Assembly (NCBI GenBank): GCA_016867255.1
Contig: VGKB01000004.1
Location: 1 to 33,007, forward strand
DNA from: Candidatus Moraniibacteriota bacterium
Lineage (GTDB): Bacteria; Patescibacteriota; Minisyncoccia; CAIUEV01
DNA: 33,007 nucleotides
Direction of reading: 5' to 3'
Shown here: positions 1 to 6,542 of the stretch, piece by piece
Layout: the number at the start of each line of letters is the position of its first letter
Position numbering within the stretch: position 1 is the first letter of the stretch
Notes under the pieces: generated by a model
What the model was told of the DNA's origin: nothing
Databases searched by the model: none
Seen by the model: only the letters and a program-made list of their open reading frames with translations
Translations under genes and position numbers: made by a program

Positions 1-1023
1 ACCGACCTGCTTAATTATTCCCAGCTTTTTGAGTTTTTGCAGTTTAAGTTGGGCGGTTCTCTTGGAAGATTTTGTTATATCCATCATGTCTTTTACGGTT
101 ATTTTTCCTAACTGGTCAACAAAATCCAAAATTTCCTGTTGCTCCTCGTTTAAAAATACTTTTAAGTTAACGCTTTCAGCTATTTTTTTGTTAGATAAGG
201 CCAGAACTTTTTTTCTAATATTGCTGATCTCTTCTTCAAAACCACCCACAAAATATTCAAGCCAGAATGTAAAATCCGCTTTTCCATTATGATACTTTTC
301 ACCAGTATTTACGGCTCTGTAGTAGGATTGCCTGTCGCGGTTGTAATAATCTTCCAGAGCGAAAAGGCGGCGAAAATCATAGCCCATTTTATAGAGTATC
401 AGGGTTGCCATTGCCCTTGCCGTCCTCCCATTGCCATCATTGAAAGGGTGAATGGCGGCGATCTCGATATGGGCAATGCCGGCCACTATGACTGGATTGG
501 TTCTTTGCTCCTCGTTTTCGTTTATCCAAGCAATCAAATCCTTGCATAAGTCCGGCACTTTTTTTTCACTTGGACCAGTATAAACAACCTGGTCGGGAAA
601 ACCTATCCGCCGCTTAACGACGTAAATGGGATTTTTCCGGTAAAGTCCGGATTGTTCTTTTGGCAGGGTTTTATTCGTCACCAGTTTATGGATATGCAGA
701 AAAACCTTTTCGGTAATGGGTTTTTTAGAAGCTACGATACCTCCGATATACTTGAGGGCTTTGAGATAGTTTTGTACTTCATGGATGTCTCTTTCGGGCG
801 CGTTAATCCTTTTACGGGCTAATATCTCTCCTACTTCCTTAACGTTCAGTCTGTTTCCTTCTATAGCGGTTGAGCTATGGGTCATTCTTATCAAAGCCTG
901 CCTCCTCAACCTGATTTCTTGGAGCGGAAGTATCTTCGCGCGCTCGATAATCGCCTTTGCTTCCGCGATAGCAGTCAGTGTTTTTAAAATTCCATCGGTA
1001 ATTTTGTACTTTGGCTTAAACAT
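1..1023 (-). CDS. Fic family protein with C-terminal winged helix (partial)
   Basis: Read on the minus strand from ATG at 1023, this frame stays open for 341 codons to the window edge, so the C-terminus is missing. The complete Fic signature HPFNDGNGR lies at residues 192-200; in this family the His deprotonates a target hydroxyl and the DGNGR loop binds the nucleotide phosphates, usually to AMPylate proteins. The N-terminal helix carries the inhibitory motif [S/T]xxxE[G/N] as S51-xxx-E55-G56, which marks a class II, self-inhibited Fic protein. Residues from about 290 onward read as a winged helix (VKDMMDITKSSKRTAQLKLQ), as in Fic-HTH proteins of many bacteria and archaea. No antitoxin gene is visible upstream. 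The target is unknown. A regulatory role or a toxin role are both possible; the intact inhibitory motif argues for a regulated enzyme. Confidence 0.93.
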   Translation of the reverse strand, partial: MFKPKYKITDGILKTLTAIAEAKAIIERAKILPLQEIRLRRQALIRMTHSSTAIEGNRLNVKEVGEILARKRINAPERDIHEVQNYLKALKYIGGIVASKKPITEKVFLHIHKLVTNKTLPKEQSGLYRKNPIYVVKRRIGFPDQVVYTGPSEKKVPDLCKDLIAWINENEEQRTNPVIVAGIAHIEIAAIHPFNDGNGRTARAMATLILYKMGYDFRRLFALEDYYNRDRQSYYRAVNTGEKYHNGKADFTFWLEYFVGGFEEEISNIRKKVLALSNKKIAESVNLKVFLNEEQQEILDFVDQLGKITVKDMMDITKSSKRTAQLKLQKLKKLGIIKQVG

Positions 1024-1067
1024 AACTTAATTTAGCGATTCAATATGTTTGTATTCTAAACCAAAAA

Positions 1068-1100
1068 AATAATCGCGCAATAATCGCGCAATAATCGCGC
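1068..1100. repeat. Three tandem copies of an 11-bp unit upstream of the Fic gene
   Basis: The unit AATAATCGCGC is repeated three times exactly (1068-1078, 1079-1089, 1090-1100), followed by an A-run. It starts 44 bp upstream of the Fic start codon, in its presumed promoter region, so it could be a regulator-binding array or simple slippage. GC-rich CGCGC cores on an 11-bp period would place them on the same face of the helix. Confidence 0.9.
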
Positions 1101-1110
1101 AAAAAAAACC

Positions 1111-1230
1111 GGGATTTTGTCCCTGCGTTGCTCTTCCATAGCTTTAGCGTAGGATAGCCCGTCCTGCTTGGTTCCACTGGCTTGCATTGAGCTTGCCTGC
1201 AGTGAGTTTGTCGAACTGTCGAAGTGCTCC
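1111..1230. repeat. 120-bp dispersed repeat, copy 1
   Basis: This stretch matches 3974-4093 over 120 bp without gaps, with four differences that I can see, in the same orientation. It starts with GGGATTTTGTCCC, a small hairpin, and ends with a run rich in TCGA and CAGTG steps. It has no open frame of note. It lies between the Fic start codon (88 bp away) and the terminator of the next operon. Function unknown; its duplication suggests a non-coding mobile or recombinogenic intergenic element. Confidence 0.92.
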
Positions 1231-1323
1231 AAAAGCTCGACAGCTTTAGAACCTGTTTAATGGAAACAGTTTAATTTTACCCCACAGCACTTCTCACTAT
1301 ATTATTTTGGCAAAAAATTTAAT

Positions 1324-1351
1324 AAGCCAGTCCGATTACTCAGACTGGCTT
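1324..1351 (-). terminator. Rho-independent terminator of the nucleotidyltransferase operon
   Basis: Perfect 9-bp stem AAGCCAGTC / GACTGGCTT with a 10-nt loop, 22 bp beyond the stop of the minus-strand 137-residue gene, followed on the minus strand by a T-rich tract (ATTAAATTTTTT). Confidence 0.8.
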
Positions 1352-1373
1352 TCTTAACGTTTGGCCTCATTTG

Positions 1374-1787
1374 CTACTGAACGACTTCGTATGTTCCCGG
1401 CGGTATCGAATACATATCCAATACCTTGGGCATTAGTTCTTCAAGAATCTCTGCCTCCTCGACTTTACCGGCCTTTGCTAGAGCCTCTATCACTGCTGGC
1501 GCATAGGTCAACCGGCTGCCGGGAGGCAAGCCGAAGTCCTTGCCAGTCTGCTCCTTGATTTGCTCGACTGTGAAAATGGTGTCAACCTTTAGCCCAACCA
1601 TAGCCTCGCGAACTTCCAAGGGGACATCCTCATCCGGGCTGGGCTTAGTAATCAATACCGTTACCCATTTGCCAGTGTAGAATACTCCTAGGGTATCCAG
1701 CGGAGCCGCCACTTCGCCATTAGACCCGTGAATCATAATCGTCCCCGGTACTCTGCTTTTTCCTACTACCCTCAACTTTTCGCTCAT
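1374..1787 (-). CDS. Hypothetical protein, 137 aa, coupled to the nucleotidyltransferase
   Basis: I do not recognise this family. The 137-residue product has no signal peptide or membrane segment and looks like a soluble alpha/beta protein. Its N-terminal half (residues 5-50) is beta-rich; residues 95-125 form an acidic amphipathic helix (EALAKAGKVEEAEILEEL). The start is well supported: a full-consensus SD (AGGAGGTGAT) sits just before ATG, and this SD is made from the last codons and TGA stop of the upstream nucleotidyltransferase gene, only 4 nt away. The two genes are therefore very probably translationally coupled and co-transcribed, and this protein is likely a partner or co-acting enzyme. 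A perfect terminator follows. The strong SD differs from the genes in the right half of the window. Confidence 0.85.
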   Translation of the reverse strand: MSEKLRVVGKSRVPGTIMIHGSNGEVAAPLDTLGVFYTGKWVTVLITKPSPDEDVPLEVREAMVGLKVDTIFTVEQIKEQTGKDFGLPPGSRLTYAPAVIEALAKAGKVEEAEILEELMPKVLDMYSIPPGTYEVVQ

Positions 1788-1791
1788 TTAA

Positions 1792-2631
1792 TCACCTCCT
1801 GACTTCCTGTTTGCTCAAATGGTCGAGGTTTGATCTCGCAAAATTGAGGACTTTTGGAATGACGGCCACGATTTCCCTAAGAACTTCGAAATAAAGCTCT
1901 CTATCCTTTTGAATCAGTTGACGCTCTACACATTGACTGTAATGTTCATCGAGGGCGACGATTTCTTGAAGTAAGGAGCTAGCTGCTTTGATGTTCAGAC
2001 TGGCGTAAATATCCAGCACCTCTTTTTTAGAGTCGCCGCTTTTGAACTTGCGATCGGCGCACTGGATCATCTTTCGCGCCGCATAGATGGGAAACTCGAG
2101 AGCTTTCTGCAGAAAAACGTACGGTCTCTCAAAACGGAGAACTGGAAAAGCGGCCGAACCTTTTTCCAACTTTCTGATCTTGTGGATTAGATAAAGGCGG
2201 GTATCCTCCCAGTAGGATAAGGGGTTGGGATGGATCAGTTCAACAGGATTTCTCTTGATAATGCCGCCCCTTTCTACCGATAAACGGAGGTGGTCTATGA
2301 AGGTTGAATTGAAATGGTGATTCGGCGTAGCCGCGAGCTTGTCATCAAGGGGAATCATTTCCAGCGGGATATTCTTTTTCGAGGACTCGATCTCCAATCG
2401 CTGAAATACCTTCATAGCGTCTGCTCTTTTTTGCCAATCGTAGACAGCCACACAGTCAATGTCGCTTCTAATATTATAGTCGCCCCGAACGTAAGATCCG
2501 CACACCAAAGCCCCCTTTATCGCGGGACTATTGGAAAGCTTTGTTTCCAGTAAGCAACAAAGAATATCGAAGCTTTCCAGTTGAGGAACGTAATGGTCTG
2601 TGATCTCTTCCCAGGCAAATACTCTTCCCAT
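1792..2631 (-). CDS. Nucleotidyltransferase-domain protein
   Basis: The 279-residue product has a polymerase-beta-type nucleotidyltransferase core: GS at 45-46, then RGD and SDID (56-59), matching the GSxxRGDxxxxSDxD pattern whose two Asp bind Mg-NTP. A third carboxylate is probably in LEMIPLD near residue 95. The rest (about 130-279) is mostly helical, as in AadA/Lnu-type antibiotic nucleotidyltransferases. It is much longer than the roughly 100-residue MNT antitoxins, so I favour a small-molecule NMP transferase over a toxin-antitoxin role. The start is supported by AAAGGAGAG upstream of ATG and by a candidate promoter at 2691-2719. It is the first gene of a two-gene operon. The substrate cannot be told from sequence. 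Confidence 0.85.
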   Translation of the reverse strand: MGRVFAWEEITDHYVPQLESFDILCCLLETKLSNSPAIKGALVCGSYVRGDYNIRSDIDCVAVYDWQKRADAMKVFQRLEIESSKKNIPLEMIPLDDKLAATPNHHFNSTFIDHLRLSVERGGIIKRNPVELIHPNPLSYWEDTRLYLIHKIRKLEKGSAAFPVLRFERPYVFLQKALEFPIYAARKMIQCADRKFKSGDSKKEVLDIYASLNIKAASSLLQEIVALDEHYSQCVERQLIQKDRELYFEVLREIVAVIPKVLNFARSNLDHLSKQEVRR

Positions 2632-2690
2632 TGTATTCTCTCCTTTCAGGTGGAAATGAAGACATTTTAAGTTAAAGAGCTTGACCTATC

Positions 2691-2719
2691 CTTATAGAGG
2701 ATTAAAAAGGTTTTGTGAA
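2691..2719 (-). promoter_or_regulatory. Candidate sigma-70 promoter for the nucleotidyltransferase operon
   Basis: On the minus strand, TTCACA (2719-2714) and TATAAG (2696-2691) are separated by 17 bp, each five of six to consensus. It would give a 5' leader of about 50 nt before the ATG at 2631. Confidence 0.5.
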
Positions 2720-2733
2720 GGATATAAACAAAT

Positions 2734-2752
2734 AACCGCATGATTTGCGGTT
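2734..2752 (-). terminator. Hairpin terminator, probably for the winged-helix/PRTase gene
   Basis: AACCGCA and TGCGGTT form a perfect 7-bp stem with a 5-nt loop. T-rich sequence follows on both strands (TTTTT on plus, ATTTGTTT on minus). The only gene reading into it is the minus-strand gene ending at 2892, about 140 bp away. The 2753-2891 stretch holds nothing I recognise. Confidence 0.5.
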
Positions 2753-2891
2753 TTTGGTCGTTGCTCTCAATCGTAGCCACTTGTCCGTCCGTAGCTCTGT
2801 ACTTCCAAAAGGGCGGGGCAAAGGCGGAACGTTAGAACTGTTTTTGAGAAAAGGGGCACAATTATTTACATTCCAAATCTGGATTAAGCCC

Positions 2892-3872
2892 TTAAACCTC
2901 ACTGATTACGTCGAATCCTTTGAAGCTGCCGGTGATGGTGAGTCCGATAATTTTCCCCCGGCAGAGGCCGCGAGCGTGGATTTGGGAGGCGATTTCGTTG
3001 ATAGTGGCACCGGAACCGACTGCGTCGTCGATGAGCAAAATATTATTGTATTGGCCGGAATCGTTCACCACAAAAGTTTTTTGGGCGTTTTCCACCCGGT
3101 CGGATAGTTTATTGAGAGTTTTTTGGGGCACGATAATATCCGTTTTTATCTTGGTTATCGAGAGCTTTCTCTGGCGGAGGTTCAGATTTTTTGCTAGTTC
3201 TTTCATAAATTGTACTTCCCTTTTGACAGTCGGCGGCACGAAACCAACCCCGTCAATGCGGTACTTCTTCAGGATGAAGTTAATTTGCGGTTTGACGTCG
3301 GCCACCAACTCTTTAATCAATTTTTTATTCTGGCTCTGTTTGGCGTACAATAGCAGTTGGCCGAGTTTGGTTTTGCCAAAACGTTCAATACTATAAAAAT
3401 CCAGATAGAATAGTTCATCCAACCAAACCTTAGGAAAGGTGCTTTTCATTTTTTCCAGACCGCTAATCAGGTTTCCATTTCTGATATTTCTGAAAGCATC
3501 ATATTTTTTAAGGGTCTTTATGTATTCCTTGGCGGTTTTTTCGGGCGGTTGTTTGGTTTTTCCGCACCAATACAAAAAACCTTTCCAGCCTTCCCTTCTC
3601 TCGCCGGTTGGAGTGATGATCAAAAACCGGCCGTCGATGGCTTCTCTGGTTTTTTTGTTTATGGTCACCGCTACTCTTTTCTCGGCTTTTTCTTGTATCA
3701 AATAAAAAACTTTCGGCGGTTTGCCGATTTTGGTAATTTTCTTACTTTCCAACAAATTTTTGAGTTGTTTTCTTACAGCTCTGTCCGTCATTTCCAAAAA
3801 TTCGGCTAGTTCGCTGCCGCTGGATTGCCCTTTATTTTTTAGAAAATCCAAAATTTTTTCCGAGGTCTTCAT
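2892..3872 (-). CDS. Winged-helix / phosphoribosyltransferase fusion protein
   Basis: Residues 1-60 form a winged helix-turn-helix (ELAEFLEMTDRAVRKQLKNL). The C-terminal third is a type I phosphoribosyltransferase: the PRPP loop ILLIDDAVGSGAT lies at 278-290, preceded by VGFVPPTVKRE near 209-219, the arrangement seen in ComF-like proteins. The middle (about 80-190) is a helical linker I do not recognise. The fusion could be a ligand-sensing regulator like PurR, where the PRTase fold binds PRPP or a nucleotide, or a ComF-like protein with a DNA-binding module; I favour a regulator. It is monocistronic, with a palindrome (3893-3916) just upstream that could be its own operator. No clear SD precedes the ATG at 3872. 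Confidence 0.85.
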   Translation of the reverse strand: MKTSEKILDFLKNKGQSSGSELAEFLEMTDRAVRKQLKNLLESKKITKIGKPPKVFYLIQEKAEKRVAVTINKKTREAIDGRFLIITPTGERREGWKGFLYWCGKTKQPPEKTAKEYIKTLKKYDAFRNIRNGNLISGLEKMKSTFPKVWLDELFYLDFYSIERFGKTKLGQLLLYAKQSQNKKLIKELVADVKPQINFILKKYRIDGVGFVPPTVKREVQFMKELAKNLNLRQRKLSITKIKTDIIVPQKTLNKLSDRVENAQKTFVVNDSGQYNNILLIDDAVGSGATINEIASQIHARGLCRGKIIGLTITGSFKGFDVISEV

Positions 3873-3892
3873 GGGTAATTCTAAAAAGTTCC

Positions 3893-3916
3893 TAGTTCCT
3901 AGTTAATTAGGAACTA
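3893..3916. promoter_or_regulatory. Palindrome upstream of the winged-helix/PRTase gene
   Basis: TAGTTCCTA (3893-3901) and TAGGAACTA (3908-3916) are perfect inverted arms around a 6-nt spacer, with an extra AGTTCC half-site just inside. It lies 21-44 bp upstream of the start codon, as expected for an autoregulatory operator. A plus-strand terminator is possible from the T-run that follows, but no plus-strand gene would use it. Confidence 0.5.
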
Positions 3917-3973
3917 TTTTTTTGTTTAATGCAAGAACAAACTTAAAAATGTGTTCGATCAATGATCAAAGCA

Positions 3974-4093
3974 GGGATTTTGTCCCTGCATTGCTCTTCC
4001 ATAGCTTTAGCGTAGGATATCCCGTCCTGCTTGGCTCCACTGGCTTGCACTGAGCTTGCCTGCAGTGAGTTTGTCGAACTGTCGAAGTGCTCC
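3974..4093. repeat. 120-bp dispersed repeat, copy 2
   Basis: Second copy of the 1111-1230 element, same orientation and length, about 97% identical by eye. In this copy the opening hairpin is longer: GCAGGGA-TTTTG-TCCCTGC starting at 3971. It begins 102 bp upstream of the winged-helix/PRTase start codon, nearly the same placement as copy 1 relative to the Fic gene, and marks the left side of the accessory island. Confidence 0.92.
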
Positions 4094-4098
4094 AGCTG

Positions 4099-4230
4099 GT
4101 GGATACGTTCAAGAATTTATCAGCAATTAATTTTAATACCGACTTTTTAAATCAAGTTTTGGAAAATAGTAAAAACTGCTCTGAACGATTTGACTTCTAT
4201 TACTATACGTGTTATCAAGATTTAAGGTAA
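4099..4230 (+). other. Short open frame, possible gene remnant
   Basis: A frame open from the end of repeat copy 2 reaches a TAA at 4228-4230. From GTG 4099 it gives 43 residues with protein-like composition (ending SERFDFYYYTCYQDLR), but there is no SD and no family that I recognise. It overlaps the candidate promoter of the next gene. It may be the tail of a gene cut off at the repeat, or chance. Confidence 0.2.
4190..4218 (+). promoter_or_regulatory. Candidate promoter for the HisRS-like gene
   Basis: TTGACT (4190-4195), a 17-bp spacer and TATCAA (4213-4218). The -35 box is five of six to consensus and the -10 box four of six. Confidence 0.4.
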
Positions 4231-4250
4231 AGATTACCTTATAGTACCTT
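4224..4250. promoter_or_regulatory. Operator-like inverted repeat at the predicted start of transcription
   Basis: AAGGTAA-AGA-TTACCTT (4224-4240) is a perfect 7-bp inverted repeat placed where transcription from the 4190-4218 promoter would begin, followed by another TACCTT half-site (4245-4250). The position suits a repressor site; the 3-nt spacer makes an RNA hairpin less likely. Confidence 0.4.
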
Positions 4251-4297
4251 AAATAAACATAATAACCTTTCCCGAAAGAATAGACACGGAGGCACTC

Positions 4298-5440
4298 ATG
4301 AAAGAAGAAGGCATTTTAAAGCGTATTTCGGCTATAACAGGAATCGATAGACTGGTCGAAAAATTGGCGTTGCTTTCGCAAAAAGACTGGCAGTCCCTAC
4401 TACTGTATGCATTTGAGGAGAGAGCCGGCAGACTCTCAGTTAACCACCTCCTCGATCAAGTGCATAATAGTAGATTTACACAACCTAGTGCGCTCTCACA
4501 GAGGGCAATCGTTGGTCTTGAGCATAATGCGATCAATCTTCTTCCCCAAGAATTCGAAGCAATCGAACTTTCGCCTGTTGTTCCTTTTGGGACAAACCGT
4601 ATTCTGGCAGGAACAAATCAGAAAAACATTCTTTCCACGTCACGGAACCTAGAAGTAACCGCAGATCCTACTACCGCACTGGCTTTAGAGTGTGCTAGAC
4701 GACGGTCACAACTAATCCGAAATTCCTCAACTGTCGCTAACCCTGTTCGACTGGCTACAATCCAACGGAACATCCGTCTCCAAAGCTTTGAGAAAATTCC
4801 TGGTTTCATGCCTCATTTCAAGGTTCTTGCACTGGAAACAGCGGGATGTGAAAAGCCAGATTGGCCTTTTAAAATCGCCAGTCTATTAGAGCACCTAACA
4901 TACTATTTGCGATTTATCTGTTTTTTGATTAAGTCCGGATACCATTTTCAAGGAGTGATCGTTAATATCTCTAATATTCGGATAGCCGAGAAAATCATCC
5001 AGAACAAAGGTCTTAGTCGAAAAGAGGTTGGGAGAGAAACTCAAAATTCAGCCTTCAGTATTTTCGAAGCGGCAGGAATTTCTTTTCCATCAATAGTTAG
5101 TGATCTCCGGGTGCTGGATGTAGAATCGCAATTCAATTATGGGATCAAATATTTTATCGACGCCCTAAAGGAAGTCGAAGAAGCGATAGTTACCCCTATG
5201 AAATCAAATATTCCAGATATTTATTGGGAATTCGACCTCGAGAGAATTGCCGGGATGGGCTATTATACCGATCTATGTTTTAAAATCACAGCTAAAAACC
5301 GACTTGGCTACACTTATCCTTTAATTGACGGAGGATTCGTTGACTGGACACAAAAACTCCTTCTGTCAAAGAAGGAACAACTTCTTATTAGTGGAGTCGG
5401 ATTAGATATTCTACTTCAAAATTTTCATGAAAGAGTATAA
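4298..5440 (+). CDS. Divergent HisRS/HisZ-like class II synthetase paralogue
   Basis: The 380-residue product has stretches in the same order as the HisRS/HisZ catalytic core: an N-terminal strand block (SPVVPFGTN, DPTTALALE at 92-131), a motif-2-like region (about 148-183, NPVRLATIQRNIR), a counterpart of the HisRS GLDYYTG segment (FDLERIAGMGYYTD, 312-325) and a motif-3-like end (YPLIDGGF ... ISGVGLDILL, 340-373). Key catalytic residues are not conserved: there is no clean motif-2 FRxE, and the motif-3 Arg is Asp (GVGLD). No C-terminal anticodon-binding domain follows. It is probably a non-adenylating paralogue, like HisZ, or a repurposed core. GGAGG 5 nt before ATG supports the start. The assignment rests on pattern comparison only; an unrelated fold cannot be excluded. 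Confidence 0.5.
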   Translation: MKEEGILKRISAITGIDRLVEKLALLSQKDWQSLLLYAFEERAGRLSVNHLLDQVHNSRFTQPSALSQRAIVGLEHNAINLLPQEFEAIELSPVVPFGTNRILAGTNQKNILSTSRNLEVTADPTTALALECARRRSQLIRNSSTVANPVRLATIQRNIRLQSFEKIPGFMPHFKVLALETAGCEKPDWPFKIASLLEHLTYYLRFICFLIKSGYHFQGVIVNISNIRIAEKIIQNKGLSRKEVGRETQNSAFSIFEAAGISFPSIVSDLRVLDVESQFNYGIKYFIDALKEVEEAIVTPMKSNIPDIYWEFDLERIAGMGYYTDLCFKITAKNRLGYTYPLIDGGFVDWTQKLLLSKKEQLLISGVGLDILLQNFHERV

Positions 5441-5443
5441 CAA

Positions 5444-5467
5444 GGCTACATACGGAAGTATGTAGCC
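5444..5467 (+). terminator. Perfect terminator hairpin between convergent genes
   Basis: GGCTACATAC-GGAA-GTATGTAGCC is a perfect 10-bp stem with a 4-nt loop, 3 nt after the stop of the HisRS-like gene, followed by TATTTGTTT. It also lies 20 bp beyond the stop of the convergent MccF-like gene and probably serves both. Confidence 0.85.
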
Positions 5468-5486
5468 TATTTGTTTGGTAATAGGA

Positions 5487-6518
5487 TCATGACACCCCAC
5501 TTTCAAGAATAGAAAATTCGTTTTTTTCCGAATTTAAAGAGCTCATTATCCCCATTGGAATTGTTATAATCGGTGACGCATGGCCGATGTTTGCATTATA
5601 GAGAATGGGGTATGAACATCCTCTTGTATAATATTCAATATATTTCTTTAAAGTCTCAACATCTTTTGGCTTATAGAAATAAGGCCTTCCAATAATTAGC
5701 CCTTTTATTGAAGAAAAAACTCCTAAATTATCCATGTCTGATAAGTACGAATCTAGTGATGAAAGAGGCAAAGGGCTGGCTGGGTTATCTCCCTCTGGGA
5801 GATCTAAGAATAATATTTTATCTTTAAGGTCAATCCAATACTCTGTTCCTGCCAAATGGTTTAGCGAGGGAATTGTTCCTCCCCATAATTCCCCTTTTGT
5901 TTTGCCTTGTTTCCACCACTCATACCCCTTATTTTTCTGTAATCGACGCGGTCTGGTAAGATCCTTTTTGGCAAACCAATCAAGAAATTCTTCCGTCCAT
6001 TCAAATGAAGGATTTATTATTCCAATTGGGTCAGTCTTTGAAGTGGCTTTTTCAAAATGTTCTCGAGTATAGGTAAGCATTTCAGAAAATTCACCAAACT
6101 CGGACATTAAACAGGGACCATAAAATGTTCTCAATCTAGATTTCTTTGCAAATGCCAAATGTAGAACGGTAATGTCAGAATAACCTAAAAAAATTTTTGG
6201 ATTTTTGGCAATCATCTCAAAATCGAGATATTTTAAAACCTGATTGGAATGATTTCCTCCGATACTGCATATAATAGCCTTTATATTATCATCGGCAAAC
6301 ATTTGGTTGATATCTGCTGCTCTTTCTTCGGGCAACGCCGAAACATAGCCAGCTTGCTCCAAGGCATGGCTCGAAAATTTTACATTAAACCCCATTTTTT
6401 CGAGCATTGCCTTTCCATTATCAATACGGTGAGGAAAGAGAGGGGCGAGTCCAGCGGATGGAGAAATAATGCCGATTGTTTGTCTTTTCTTAATATGTTC
6501 TGGGTTAATTAAGTTCAT
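5487..6518 (-). CDS. MccF-like S66 serine peptidase
   Basis: The 343-residue product belongs to peptidase family S66. The nucleophile is S114 in GYSD, the acid probably E242 in LDLPEGD and the base H313 in NIGHASP. These positions are close to those of Escherichia coli MccF (S118, E243, H311), and length fits MccF (about 344) better than LD-carboxypeptidase LdcA (about 300). Tryptophans at 201-202 (YEWW) fall in the loop where MccF has the Trp that stacks on the nucleobase. MccF cleaves aminoacyl-sulfamoyl-adenylates and so detoxifies processed microcin C. It is the last gene of the minus-strand operon with the AsnRS-like and methyltransferase genes, 24 bp after the latter. No signal peptide, so cytoplasmic, as for MccF. 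A peptidoglycan LD-carboxypeptidase is the alternative. Confidence 0.85.
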   Translation of the reverse strand: MNLINPEHIKKRQTIGIISPSAGLAPLFPHRIDNGKAMLEKMGFNVKFSSHALEQAGYVSALPEERAADINQMFADDNIKAIICSIGGNHSNQVLKYLDFEMIAKNPKIFLGYSDITVLHLAFAKKSRLRTFYGPCLMSEFGEFSEMLTYTREHFEKATSKTDPIGIINPSFEWTEEFLDWFAKKDLTRPRRLQKNKGYEWWKQGKTKGELWGGTIPSLNHLAGTEYWIDLKDKILFLDLPEGDNPASPLPLSSLDSYLSDMDNLGVFSSIKGLIIGRPYFYKPKDVETLKKYIEYYTRGCSYPILYNANIGHASPIITIPMGIMSSLNSEKNEFSILESGVS

Positions 6519-6542
6519 TTAGCCTAAGTTAAAAAAATAATA

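Noticed and set aside
1068-1100. CRISPR-like repeats
   Set aside because: Units are 11 bp and contiguous with no spacers; no cas genes or other arrays in the window.
1792-2631. HEPN/MNT-type toxin-antitoxin pair with the 137-residue gene
   Set aside because: The nucleotidyltransferase is about 280 residues, far longer than MNT antitoxins, and the partner lacks the HEPN RxxxxH motif.
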